Assembly: GCA_027619975.1 (NCBI GenBank)
Contig: JAQCGX010000026.1
Coordinates: 1 to 49,668, forward strand
Length of the DNA: 49,668 bases
Origin: Nitrospinota bacterium
Lineage (GTDB): Bacteria > Nitrospinota > Nitrospinia > Nitrospinales > VA-1
Reading direction: 5' to 3'
This document shows, piece after piece, positions 1-8,998 of this stretch (positions are counted from its first letter, which is position 1; every line of letters starts with the position of its first letter). The notes below the pieces were generated by a model. The model ran no database searches, was not told the origin of the DNA, and was given only the letters and a program-made list of their open reading frames with translations. The translations under genes were made by a program, and so were the position numbers.

Positions 1-140
1 TGCTTCGGTCTCGTGTGAGACAATGTGAAATCAATATAGTTACTCCGATCGATAAGAGCAAGCTTTATTTCTAATAATTTTCAAATACTGCTCAAATATT
101 CTCATAACATATTGAAAATATTTATTTAATAGATGGAAAA

Positions 141-1892
141 TTAAACTTCTTGGGGCTTGTCCTGTTCTATCATTTGTAAACTCTTGAGAGTGTAGAGACG
201 GTGATAGAGTCCTCTCTGCTCCATAAGCTCTTGATGATTACCGGTTTCCACGATTTTACCCTTATCCATAACTATGATTTTGTCTGCATTGTGTATGGTG
301 GAAAGCCGATGGGCGATGACAAATGCGGTGCGGCCCTGCATCAGTCTCTCCAGGGCATCCTGTATCAATAATTCGGATTCATTATCCAGTGCTGAGGTGG
401 CTTCATCTAGAATTAACAGCCTGGGGTTCTTTAAAATGGTGCGGGCGATGGCGATTCTTTGCCGTTGACCGGCTGAAAGGCGAATGCCTTTCTCACCGAC
501 AACTGTCTGGTACCCGTCCGGGCAGTCCATGATGAAGTTGTGGGCGTTGGCGGCTTTGGCCGCATCGATGATTTCTTCCTGGGTTGCGTTCAGGCGGGCG
601 TATTCAATGTTTTCCTGAATGGTGCCGCCGAACAGAATGGTTTCCTGGGGAACCAGGCCGATCTGGCTCCAGTAGCTGTTGAGGCTGACTTCCCGGATCG
701 GGATTCCATCCACACGGATTTCTCCTGAAACCGGGTCGTAAAAGCGGTGCAGGAGTTGGATGAGGGTGCTTTTTCCCGCTCCGCTGGGGCCTACCAGGGC
801 GATGACTTGACCGGGTTCGGCTGAGAAACTGATGCCATGCAAAACTTCCTGGTCTTCCCGGTAATGGAAGCGGATCTGATCAAACTCGACTTTCCCGGAA
901 ATGACTGGCAAGTGTTTTGCGTCCGCCGAGTCGGCCACTTCGGCCTCTGTCTCCAGAATATCGAAAATCCGCTGGCTGGCGCCAATGCCCTCCTGTACAC
1001 GGGTAAATAAACGCGCAAAACTGCCCATCGGCCCGGCTATGATGGTTGCGTATAATATGAAAGCAATCAGTTCTCCGGGGCTGATGCCACCGGTGATGAC
1101 TTCCCGTCCTCCATACCAAAGCAAAACCAGGGAAGTGGAAAAGGCGATGAAGCCGATGGTCGGTCCGAAGAATGAGGATATAATCACGCGCTTTTTGGCG
1201 CTTTCAAAACTGTCTTCCACGGCACTGGAAAAGCGCTCGGTTTCCAAAGGGGCCCGGACAAACGATTTGACCACCTGGACGCAGGAAATATTTTCCTCCA
1301 GAATGGTGGTGGAGGTGGCCAGTTTGTCCTGAATTTCAGTGGAGAGGCGTTTTAATTTTCTGCCAAAGGTCTTTGCGAACAGGACCATGACGGGAGCCAG
1401 TATCAGAATCATGAACGTGAGTTTCCAGTTCATGTAGATTATGATAATAACGCCGCCAACCAATCGTATCGATTGCTGGAGGGCTGTGGCGGGTACGTCG
1501 GTGATGAGGTTTTCCAGGGTGGTCACGTCATTGGTCATGCGCGACATGATCTCGCCCGTGCGCCGCTTGGCAAAAAAGCTGAGCGACAGGGTTTGCAGGT
1601 GCTTGAAGATTCTTGTGCGAAAATCGGTGGTGATGCGTTTTTCGGTCAGGTCAAACAAATAATTGTGGGCCGTGGAAAATAGCAGTTGCAGAAGAAACAA
1701 CCCGCCGATGTTCAAGGCGATGTTATTGAGCATCTGCAGATCTTTCTTGACCATGACCACATCGACCAGGTCCTTTATCAAAAGAGGGATCGCCAGGTTG
1801 GTCAGGGAAGCACCAATGAGGAACACACTGCCAATGATCAAAGCCTTTTTATGGGGCAGAAGTAATTTGAGAAGTCTTTTGTATTTATTCAT
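141..1892 (-). CDS. msbA: MsbA-type lipid A/phospholipid ABC exporter (fused permease-ATPase)
   Basis: A 583-residue half-transporter with an N-terminal six-helix exporter domain (about residues 15-310) and a C-terminal ATPase domain (335-575). The ATPase shows Walker A GPSGAGKST at 368-376, the signature LSAGQ at 472-476, Walker B LLILDE at 492-497 and the switch histidine in IAHR near 528. Length and domain order match the MsbA/LmrA group, which dimerises in the inner membrane and flips lipid A-core or other amphipathic substrates using ATP. Substrate is inferred; a multidrug exporter of the same fold cannot be excluded. It stands alone, divergent from the prenyltransferase gene to its right. 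Confidence 0.85.
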   Translation of the reverse strand: MNKYKRLLKLLLPHKKALIIGSVFLIGASLTNLAIPLLIKDLVDVVMVKKDLQMLNNIALNIGGLFLLQLLFSTAHNYLFDLTEKRITTDFRTRIFKHLQTLSLSFFAKRRTGEIMSRMTNDVTTLENLITDVPATALQQSIRLVGGVIIIIYMNWKLTFMILILAPVMVLFAKTFGRKLKRLSTEIQDKLATSTTILEENISCVQVVKSFVRAPLETERFSSAVEDSFESAKKRVIISSFFGPTIGFIAFSTSLVLLWYGGREVITGGISPGELIAFILYATIIAGPMGSFARLFTRVQEGIGASQRIFDILETEAEVADSADAKHLPVISGKVEFDQIRFHYREDQEVLHGISFSAEPGQVIALVGPSGAGKSTLIQLLHRFYDPVSGEIRVDGIPIREVSLNSYWSQIGLVPQETILFGGTIQENIEYARLNATQEEIIDAAKAANAHNFIMDCPDGYQTVVGEKGIRLSAGQRQRIAIARTILKNPRLLILDEATSALDNESELLIQDALERLMQGRTAFVIAHRLSTIHNADKIIVMDKGKIVETGNHQELMEQRGLYHRLYTLKSLQMIEQDKPQEV

Positions 1893-1973
1893 TTTTTAAG
1901 GTATTGATTCAAAACCCCTATTATTGATAACTGTTTGGATGAATACAAGACCTTTCCTGTATATCGAGTTGAG

Positions 1974-2837
1974 ATGACAAACTTTACCAATAAGCTCAAA
2001 ATAATTTTTTCCGACATCAAACTCCAGCACACCATTTTTGCGTTGCCCTTTGCCATCATGAGCGCATTTCTGGCGGCGGAAGGGCTTCCTCAGGCTGAAA
2101 AGTTGTTCTGGATCGTTGTCTGCATGGTGACGGCGAGAAGCGCGGCGATGTCCTTCAATCGCATCGTGGACGCCCGTTTTGACGCTTCCAATCCACGCAC
2201 CGAGGGTAGGGCGCTGCCTTCCGGAAAAATCCACGCCGGGACGTATATTATATTTCTAATAGCCTCATCCTTAGCCTTCATATTTGCCAGCGCCATGCTG
2301 AATAAACTGGCTTTGTATCTTTCCCCACTGGCACTGGCGATCGTGTTCTTTTATTCCCTGACCAAGCGTTTCACGGCGTGGTCGCATTTCTGGCTGGGGA
2401 TTGCTCTTTCCGTCGCGCCGGTGGGAGCGTGGGTGGCCATCCGCGAAGAAATTTCCCTGATTTCCCTGATCCTCGGTGCGGCGGTGGTGTTCTGGCTGAT
2501 CGGTTTCGATATCATCTATTCCTGTATGGATGTCAGGGTGGACTCCAAATTGGGCCTTCATTCCATTCCCCAACGATATGGAGTCGAACGGGCCTTAATG
2601 CTGGCAAAAGCCGCGCATGGCGTGATGATAGTCTTTCTGCTGGCCTTATTGTGGTCCCCGTTCTTGGGAGGGCTTTATTTTGCAGGGGTGGCGGGGGTGG
2701 CAGGATTGCTGTGGTACGAGCATTCCCTGGTCAGCCCTGACGATCTTTCCAAGGTGAACGTTGCCTTTTTCAACGTCAACGGTTGGATCAGCCTGCTGTT
2801 GATGGCGTTGATGATTGGGGACTGTTTGTGGGTGTAG
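1974..2837 (+). CDS. mqnP: UbiA-family prenyltransferase, probably MqnP (menaquinone)
   Basis: A multi-spanning membrane protein of 287 residues. It has the two aspartate-rich prenyl-diphosphate/Mg sites of UbiA enzymes: N-R-I-V-D-A-R-F-D at about 62-70, and D-x-x-x-D in CMDVRVDSK in the middle third. UbiA proteins attach a polyprenyl chain to an aromatic acid in the inner membrane. Because mqnE of the futalosine menaquinone route lies 0.9 kb downstream on the same strand, the substrate is more likely a dihydroxynaphthoate-type acid (MqnP) than 4-hydroxybenzoate (UbiA); that choice is inference. The ATG at 1974 begins the conserved region; an in-frame TTG at 1935 would add 13 residues. Neither start has a strong ribosome binding site. 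Confidence 0.85.
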   Translation: MTNFTNKLKIIFSDIKLQHTIFALPFAIMSAFLAAEGLPQAEKLFWIVVCMVTARSAAMSFNRIVDARFDASNPRTEGRALPSGKIHAGTYIIFLIASSLAFIFASAMLNKLALYLSPLALAIVFFYSLTKRFTAWSHFWLGIALSVAPVGAWVAIREEISLISLILGAAVVFWLIGFDIIYSCMDVRVDSKLGLHSIPQRYGVERALMLAKAAHGVMIVFLLALLWSPFLGGLYFAGVAGVAGLLWYEHSLVSPDDLSKVNVAFFNVNGWISLLLMALMIGDCLWV

Positions 2838-2904
2838 GGGAGGGGAACCAAATGAACACCGATAGGACCACGCCTGGCGGGAGTAAAAAAAGTTGAAATC
2901 ACAC

Positions 2905-3571
2905 TCAGCCCTCTATTGAGGGACTCTCTTTCCTCTTTATTTCACGATAAGCAAGCATGCTCATTAAACCTTCTTCATCAGAAAAAAGCGAAAAAGCATT
3001 AATATTCATGAGGTCAAGTTTTGCCAATACCTTATTTCTCTCCTTGCCAGGAATAATATATTTCTTTAATAGATCTTGGTCATTTCCATATTTAACAGAT
3101 TCATGGTTCCCGTAAATATGGTTTTCACCAGGATCTTTCTTCCCTGTAATAGAATAGGTGTATCGGCTCTGTTGTTGATAATGCCTTTTGTGAGTACGGA
3201 TGTATGGTCCTAACCCCCAAATAAACGGTTCGCTCAGTGAACTATTTTTCCCATTTCCTAGATATTCCCTGAAGGTGTAAATTGCAACTTCTTTGTCTTC
3301 TTTAGCTTCATTGAGGGCGAAAAAAGCGGCCACATATGGTGATACTGTCCAATCTAATATAGTATTGTTTGCATGACCATTCTTTTTTGGACATTCTTTC
3401 CAAGGAGGTTAATAATTTCCAATCTGCATCCCCTTGGCCACGAAAAAGAAGATCATCTACGAAAGTCGAATTCTCCTTTTTTTTAAGTTTCTCGCATTCG
3501 CTTCGTTCTTCTTCAATTATTTTTTCAAATTCTTCCCAATTTTGTAATTTTTTGGTCCCTGAATCGCTCAT
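2905..3571 (-). pseudogene. Broken FRG-domain protein gene (frameshift plus internal loss)
   Basis: Two leftward reading frames together make an FRG domain. The upstream frame (3571 down to about 3390) gives an 87-residue piece with the family's opening motif FRGQGDADWKLLTSLER. It then reads out of frame to a stop. The other frame contains ILDWTVSPYVAAFFALNEA, the central FRG motif, and continues to 2905 through QQSRYTY. The frames must join near 3375-3395. Intact FRG proteins carry some 40-100 residues between these motifs, but only about 10 are present here, so there is a deletion as well as a shift. The family (named for F-R-G) occurs in uncharacterised and phage- or defence-linked proteins. 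I call it a decayed gene; a sequencing error alone would not explain the lost segment. Confidence 0.7.
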
Positions 3572-3681
3572 TTTAAATCCAACCCAATGAAAATAATATT
3601 TATGGAAATGATTATACCAAATTGATATAAAGGAAAAAAATCAAGTTCTGTTCTAACTATTTCAATCCCCCCATCCCCTCC

Positions 3682-3711
3682 TTGCACCTGAACCGGACCT
3701 TCAGGTATAAT
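3682..3711 (+). promoter_or_regulatory. Candidate sigma-70 promoter for mqnE
   Basis: A perfect -10 box TATAAT lies at 3706-3711, with a partial -35 TTGCAC at 3682-3687 and an 18-base spacer. The mqnE start codon follows 32 bases later. The -35 matches consensus only in its TTG. Confidence 0.45.
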
Positions 3712-3743
3712 TACCACTTACAATTTTTACATGGGAATTTTTT

Positions 3744-4844
3744 ATGCTGTTTGAATTTGAAGATAAAGCGTTGGCCCCTTTGGAAGAGAAAGTTCGCGCT
3801 CAGGAGCGCCTGTCTTTTGAGGACGGGGTGTTGCTGTGGAATTCGTTTGATCTGTTGGGGGTGGGGTATCTGGCCAACATCGTCCGGGAACGCCTGCACG
3901 GCGATAAAACTTATTTCATTCACAACCGTCACATCAATCCAACCAATATCTGTGTCAACAGCTGCCGGTTTTGCGCTTTTGGCGTGAAGGCGGACGATCC
4001 CACGGCCTACGAAAAATCTTTGGATGAAATTTTTTCCGATGCGGAAAAATACATGAACGGCAAGGTCAGCGAGTTTCATATCGTCGGTGGCCTGCATCCC
4101 GACTGGTCGTTTCAGTACTATATCGATTTACTGCGCGGCTTGAAGGAACGCTTTCCCACGGTGCATATCCAGGCCTTCACCGCGGTGGAAGTGCAATACC
4201 TGGCGCAACTTGCGGGGCTTCCCTTAAGGGAGACTTTGATCCAGCTCAAGGAAGCGGGGCTGGGCTCCAACCCCGGCGGCGGTGCGGAAATTTTTGCTCC
4301 CCGCGTGCGTAAAAAAATCTGCGGCGAAAAAACCACGGGTGAGGATTGGCTGAACGTGCATCGGACAATCCACGAGGTGGGTTTGCAAAGCAACGCCACC
4401 ATGCTGTACGGACACATTGAAAATGCCGAGGACCGCACCGATCATCTGATTCGCTTGCGCGAGTTGCAGGACGAGACCGGAGGATTCCTCACTTTCATCC
4501 CGCTCGCTTTTCATCCTGAGAATACCCGTCTCGACCACCTGCACACCACTCCGGGGCAGTTGGACTTGCGGGCGCTGGCGGTTTCCCGCTTGATGCTGGA
4601 TAATTTTCCGCACATCAAGGCGTTCTGGATCATGATCACCCCCAATATCGCGCAACTCTCGCAATCGTTCGGGACCGATGATATGGATGGCACGGTGGTG
4701 GAGGAGAAGATCATCCATGCGGCAGGTGCGGCCACGGAGCAAATTTTTCGTAAGAACTCCATCATCGACATGATTTGCGAATCTGGAAGACAGCCCGTCG
4801 AGCGGGACACGCTTTATGAACAGGTTCAGGAGTGTCACGTATAA
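3744..4844 (+). CDS. mqnE: Aminofutalosine synthase MqnE (radical SAM)
   Basis: A 366-residue radical SAM enzyme with the 4Fe-4S motif C70-x3-C74-x2-C77 (ICVNSCRFCAFG). The conserved motifs HIVGGLHPD, IQAFTAVE, GGGAEIF and SNATMLYGH follow in the order seen in the MqnE/MqnC/CofH group. The glycine-rich GSNPGGGAEIF and overall length fit MqnE, which joins 3-[(1-carboxyvinyl)oxy]benzoate to the adenosyl moiety of SAM to form aminofutalosine in menaquinone synthesis. The UbiA-type gene upstream is a plausible partner acting later in the pathway. mqnA, mqnB, mqnC and mqnD are not in the window. MqnC is the main alternative but less likely. Confidence 0.9.
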   Translation: MLFEFEDKALAPLEEKVRAQERLSFEDGVLLWNSFDLLGVGYLANIVRERLHGDKTYFIHNRHINPTNICVNSCRFCAFGVKADDPTAYEKSLDEIFSDAEKYMNGKVSEFHIVGGLHPDWSFQYYIDLLRGLKERFPTVHIQAFTAVEVQYLAQLAGLPLRETLIQLKEAGLGSNPGGGAEIFAPRVRKKICGEKTTGEDWLNVHRTIHEVGLQSNATMLYGHIENAEDRTDHLIRLRELQDETGGFLTFIPLAFHPENTRLDHLHTTPGQLDLRALAVSRLMLDNFPHIKAFWIMITPNIAQLSQSFGTDDMDGTVVEEKIIHAAGAATEQIFRKNSIIDMICESGRQPVERDTLYEQVQECHV

Positions 4845-5297
4845 AAAAAATTTCTCCTCCCTCCCCAGAAAAAATCCCCTATCGCATTGAAGTGTTTTTC
4901 TCATTTTCCCACTATTTTTATCCCCAGTCCGTAACTTATAACGAAAAATAATCGGTAGTTTTTCAAATGTTTTCCGCCTTTTGGAGGAGGAAAATGAGTT
5001 TCGGGGTGAGGGTGGGGGAGCAAAAAATCCTTCCAATTACCATCTAGTCTTTATATAATATCCATATTATAACCTTTAAAAACAAATAGATATTTTCGTT
5101 GACAATATTACATTACCAGTTTATTTATAGAGTATGCTTTGGTGAAATTTGGGGGAATCAAGAGTGCTATTTCTTTGAGTAAAAAGAAAGCGCATGATTG
5201 CTAAATTCGGCATAAGAAATTTATTTTAATAGTATTTTGTTTAAGGCAAGAATTAATCTTTTTCTAACCATGTGACTTGAAACTGGAGGGGAGAAAT
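4845..5297. other. Intergenic region before the chemotaxis block
   Basis: About 450 bases without a convincing gene. It holds a perfect 10-base inverted repeat (4900-4909 with 4989-4998) enclosing 79 bases, a purine-rich stretch at 4983-5023, and an AT-rich segment from 5040. A TTGACA at 5099-5104 could be a -35 box for cheY, but no good -10 follows at normal spacing. Confidence 0.5.
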
Positions 5298-5675
5298 ATG
5301 GCGTACGAAGGCAAGAAGGTTTTAGTGGTAGACGACTCAAACGTAATGCGACAAATCATCAAAAAGACTCTGAAGGAATTGGGATTTGCCGATATTACCG
5401 ATGCTGAAGATGGAGCCGCAGGTTTTAAGAAGTTGGGGGAGGGATCTTTTGATTTGGTGGTGTCTGATTGGAATATGCCCAAAATAACTGGTATAGAGTT
5501 TTTGAAGGCCGTGAGGGCGGATGCTGGGCTGAAGGCTACAAATTTTCTCATGGTTACTTCGGAAGCGGATAAAGAAAAAATTATGGAAGCAGTTACGGCG
5601 GGTGTGAGCCAGTATATTGTCAAACCCTTTAATGCCAATCAATTGGAAGAAAAGATTAAGGCAATTTTTAAATAA
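5298..5675 (+). CDS. cheY: Chemotaxis response regulator CheY
   Basis: A single receiver domain of 125 residues with the acidic pair D12/D13, phospho-acceptor D57 (in VVSDWNMP), T87, Y106 and K109, i.e. every residue of a working CheY. It is phosphorylated by CheA and should act on the flagellar switch or an equivalent motility output. The ATG at 5298 follows a strong GGAGGGG site at 5284-5290; an upstream in-frame TTG at 5277 overlaps that site and is rejected. It is the first gene of the block cheY-cheX-cheA-cheW. No output domain is present. Confidence 0.93.
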   Translation: MAYEGKKVLVVDDSNVMRQIIKKTLKELGFADITDAEDGAAGFKKLGEGSFDLVVSDWNMPKITGIEFLKAVRADAGLKATNFLMVTSEADKEKIMEAVTAGVSQYIVKPFNANQLEEKIKAIFK

Positions 5676-5701
5676 CCAAAATTCCAAGGCATCTGGTTTT
5701 T
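5674..5701 (+). terminator. Weak possible terminator after cheY
   Basis: AACCA (5674-5678) can pair with TGGTT (5694-5698), followed by Ts. The stem is only 5 bases with a 15-base loop, so this is weak. The 280-base gap before cheX suggests separate or attenuated transcription. Confidence 0.25.
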
Positions 5702-5954
5702 CGACAGGATCGCGGGAATTTTTGATCAATACCTTGATTAAAAACCATTTCGTCCGTTAAGCAACCCAGAAAGAACCGGGATATCAAATAATGCGGGATG
5801 AATTTTGTTATTTTAAATTTACATTGACTGTATGTTGATTGTCTGTATAATTATAGGGAATTTGTTTAAGTTTACTTAAATAAATCGATTTTGAAGCCCT
5901 AAACCGTTCAATTAAATTATGGATATTAACTGAACAGGAAGAAAAGGATTCGAT

Positions 5955-6473
5955 ATGGCCACGAGTGATATCAAGAAAAATGAAATGCCGGAAGTGATCA
6001 CTGATTGTGTGAGTGGTTCGGTTTCTTCCATATTTAATACGATTATTGGGTCAGCTCCAAGGTTTAAAGGGGATGACAGCGACAAAAAAATCGGGGATGG
6101 TGTTGTGGGGATCATCTCCTTTGTTGGCGACGCATCCTGGATACTGATGTTGGCATTGCCGAAGGACTCCGCTGAAAATATTGCAAACACTTTTTGCGGT
6201 TTTGAGGTGAGTTACGACAGTCCTGAGATGGGCGATGTCGTGGGCGAACTGGCCAATGTTCTGGCTGGAGATATCGTTGCCCGGCTTGGGGAAGAAGGTA
6301 TTAAAGTCGTGATGTCCCTTCCTACGGTGATGCGTGGGCACGATGTCGAACCTTTAATGCCCAGGGGACTTCCAGATAAAAAAATGCATTATTCTTTGCC
6401 TGGAGGAGACCTCATGGTCAAAATTGCCGTGGCCAATCCAGGAGACATGATGGGGCGGACACCTGGTACTTGA
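5955..6473 (+). CDS. cheX: CheX-family CheY-P phosphatase
   Basis: A 172-residue protein of the CheC/CheX/FliY family. The catalytic helix motif E98-x-x-N101 (GELANVLAGDIVARL) is clear. CheX dephosphorylates CheY-P, setting the signal decay rate; it replaces CheZ in many bacteria outside the gamma/beta-proteobacteria. Only one ExxN motif is visible, as in CheX rather than two-site CheC. It lies between cheY and cheA, so the kinase, its substrate and the phosphatase are neighbours. The start at 5955 follows an AGGAAGAAAAGG stretch. Confidence 0.82.
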   Translation: MATSDIKKNEMPEVITDCVSGSVSSIFNTIIGSAPRFKGDDSDKKIGDGVVGIISFVGDASWILMLALPKDSAENIANTFCGFEVSYDSPEMGDVVGELANVLAGDIVARLGEEGIKVVMSLPTVMRGHDVEPLMPRGLPDKKMHYSLPGGDLMVKIAVANPGDMMGRTPGT

Positions 6474-6521
6474 AATCTAGTGTGCGCCTTGAGAGTTGCT
6501 CGTTCTGATTCAGGTGGAAAG

Positions 6522-6559
6522 GGATTATCGTGATTTTGAAGGATTATCGTGATTTTGAA
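6522..6559 (+). repeat. Perfect 19-base tandem duplication before cheA
   Basis: The unit GGATTATCGTGATTTTGAA occurs twice head to tail (6522-6540 and 6541-6559), ending 21 bases upstream of the cheA ATG and just 5' of its ribosome binding site GAGGATT. It looks like a recent replication slippage event. Confidence 0.9.
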
Positions 6560-6580
6560 AAAGTTTAATACGAGGATTTA

Positions 6581-8995
6581 ATGGATAAAAACTCGAAATC
6601 AAAACCAAATTCTGATTTGGAAGAGGGGATGGAACCCGTTGCCCCCGATATGACCCCGGACTCAATTAATGAGGACGTTGCTGTCAGTGAAACCGGGGCC
6701 TCTTCAGACGACAACCTCGAGGAAATGAGTGGTATGGATGCTATTGTTAATGAATTCCTTGTAGAAAGTAATGAAAACCTCGATCAACTGGATCAGGACC
6801 TTGTTGATCTGGAGCAAAATCCTACTGAAACAGGCATTATAGCCAGTATTTTTCGAACCATTCATACCATAAAGGGAACTTGTGGTTTTATCGGTTTTTC
6901 CAAGTTGGAATCCGTTGCCCATGTCGGGGAAAGCCTCTTGAGCAAGCTCAGGGAGGGGGAGTTGACGATTAATCCGCCCATCACCAGCGCTCTCCTTGCC
7001 ATGGTGGATGCCATACGGCAGATTCTGTCCTGTATTGAAAACAGTCAAAATGAGGGTGATGTTGACTATTCCGAGTTGATTGGAACGCTTACCAGTCTGC
7101 AAAAAGGTGAGAGCGTTGTAACGGCGGTAGCGGCCTCAGAAGCCGCGCCAGGACTTTCTAAAATTAAAAGTACCGAAGAGGTTTCGGAAAGTTTGGATGA
7201 AGAAGAGCAAAGTCAACCTCCCGCACCGTTGAGCCAGAGCCCTAAATCGAGTGTCTCGGAAAAACAGGATGATGCTGAAAGTGGAGTGGAGAAAAAACAA
7301 GAAGGCCGGGGAGTGGCCGACACCAATATACGTGTGGACGTAAAACTTCTGGATCGGCTGATGAACCTGGTGGGAGAACTGGTGCTCGCCAGGAACCAGA
7401 TTTTACAGTTCAATCCCAATGATCAGGATTCGACCTATGCCGCCACAACTCAGCATCTCAATCTGGTGACCACGGAACTTCAGGAAGGGGTGATGAAGAC
7501 CCGAATGCAACCGATTGGAAACATATGGAGCAAGTATCCCCGTGTGGTTCGAGATTTAGCTGCATCCTGCGGCAAAAAGATACGGTTGGAGATGGAAGGG
7601 AAAGAAACTGAGCTGGATAAAACCCTGATTGAGGCGATAAAAGATCCATTGACCCATATCGTCCGCAATTCAGCGGATCATGGTATTGAAACTCCAGAAG
7701 CAAGAAAAGCCGCTGGAAAACCCGAAGAGGGAATGTTAAAGCTGCGGGCTTTTCATGAGGGCGGCCAGGTCAATATTGAGATCAGTGATGACGGCGGCGG
7801 AATTGATCCGGAAAGAATCAAACAAAAAGCCCTGGAAAAAAACTTGATCACCCCGGAAAGAGCGGCGCGAATGAGCGATCGTGAGTTGGTTAATCTTGTC
7901 TTCGCTCCAGGGTTTTCCACTGCGGCGAAGATAACCAATGTTTCCGGGCGCGGCGTTGGGATGGATGTGGTGAAAACCAACATTGAAAAAATCGGCGGGA
8001 CGGTTGATATTCAAAGCACGCACGGGCAGGGAACCACGCTTAAGGTAAAAATTCCTCTGACCTTGGCAATTATTCCCGCCCTTACCATTACGACAGGTGG
8101 CGATCGATATGCCATTCCTCAGGTGAACCTGCTGGAGCTGGTGTTGTTGGAGGGTGAGCAGGCCAAAAAGAATGTGGAATTTATCCAGGGGGCTCCGGTG
8201 TACAGACTGAGAGGACACCTGCTTCCATTGATCTATTTACACGAACAACTCAAAGTGGAGAAAAAAGAGGCGAAGGACACGATAAACATCGTGGTGCTAC
8301 AGGCGGATGATCGTCAATTTGGCCTGGTGGTGGAAGGGGTTAATGATACAGAGGAAATCGTGGTCAAGCCTCTGAGCCCGCAATTAAAAGGAATAGCTGC
8401 TTTCTCCGGGGCAACCATAATGGGAGATGGAAAGGTGGCATTGATTTTGGATGTGATTGGCCTGGCGCAGACTGCCAAGGTAGTCACTCAGAATCGTGAG
8501 CGTGCCAGGGTGGAATCATCCGAGAAAACGCAGGCCGCAGGCAGTGAAAAACAGACTCTCCTCATTTTTGGAATCGGCAAGGAGGGGCGAATGGCCATCC
8601 CGCTCTCCATGGTTGCTCGACTTGAAGAGTTTAAACGTTCCGATGTGGAAAGGTCCGGGGCTCAGGAGGTGGTTCAATATCGAGGTGAGATCATGCCGCT
8701 CATTTATCTCTCCAAAATATTCAATGGGAACCAGGACTATGCTGAAAAAGAAACGATGCAGGCCGTGGTTTATACTCAAAATGGGAAAAGCGTGGCTTTA
8801 GTGGCCGATAAAATCCTCGACATCGTGGATGAGGTCATCACGGTTCAGCGCGGCTCCAACCGGAAGGGAACCCTAGGCACTGTGGTCGTTCAGGACATGG
8901 TCACGGATCTTTTGGATGCTGAAGCGATTGTTCGTGAAAATGACCCAACCTTTTATGAAGATCAACCTCTTGCTACCGTACGAATAGGAAACTAA
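6581..8995 (+). CDS. cheA: Chemotaxis histidine kinase CheA with two CheW-like domains
   Basis: An 804-residue kinase. The order is: acidic N-terminal tail (1-50); HPt/P1 domain with phospho-accepting H95 in RTIHTIKGT; a low-complexity linker (about 178-245) where a CheY-binding P2 domain would normally be; dimerisation P3 (250-310); HATPase P4 with N-box HIVRNSADHG near 359-368, G1 ISDDGGGID at 401-409 and G2 GRGVGMD at 456-462; then two tandem CheW-like P5 domains at about 495-632 and 656-788. Most CheA proteins have one P5. The kinase passes phosphate to CheY and CheB and couples to receptors through CheW. The start is set by GAGGATT five bases before the ATG. Confidence 0.95.
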   Translation: MDKNSKSKPNSDLEEGMEPVAPDMTPDSINEDVAVSETGASSDDNLEEMSGMDAIVNEFLVESNENLDQLDQDLVDLEQNPTETGIIASIFRTIHTIKGTCGFIGFSKLESVAHVGESLLSKLREGELTINPPITSALLAMVDAIRQILSCIENSQNEGDVDYSELIGTLTSLQKGESVVTAVAASEAAPGLSKIKSTEEVSESLDEEEQSQPPAPLSQSPKSSVSEKQDDAESGVEKKQEGRGVADTNIRVDVKLLDRLMNLVGELVLARNQILQFNPNDQDSTYAATTQHLNLVTTELQEGVMKTRMQPIGNIWSKYPRVVRDLAASCGKKIRLEMEGKETELDKTLIEAIKDPLTHIVRNSADHGIETPEARKAAGKPEEGMLKLRAFHEGGQVNIEISDDGGGIDPERIKQKALEKNLITPERAARMSDRELVNLVFAPGFSTAAKITNVSGRGVGMDVVKTNIEKIGGTVDIQSTHGQGTTLKVKIPLTLAIIPALTITTGGDRYAIPQVNLLELVLLEGEQAKKNVEFIQGAPVYRLRGHLLPLIYLHEQLKVEKKEAKDTINIVVLQADDRQFGLVVEGVNDTEEIVVKPLSPQLKGIAAFSGATIMGDGKVALILDVIGLAQTAKVVTQNRERARVESSEKTQAAGSEKQTLLIFGIGKEGRMAIPLSMVARLEEFKRSDVERSGAQEVVQYRGEIMPLIYLSKIFNGNQDYAEKETMQAVVYTQNGKSVALVADKILDIVDEVITVQRGSNRKGTLGTVVVQDMVTDLLDAEAIVRENDPTFYEDQPLATVRIGN

Positions 8996-8998
8996 ATA

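Noticed and set aside
901-1332. A 143-residue rightward frame inside the ABC exporter gene
   Set aside because: Antisense to a strongly conserved transporter domain and serine/arginine-rich in the manner of shadow frames.
4224-5036. A 270-residue leftward frame across mqnE and the gap after it
   Set aside because: It lies mostly opposite the well-supported mqnE gene, has a charged, repetitive composition and no ribosome binding site; it is a shadow frame.
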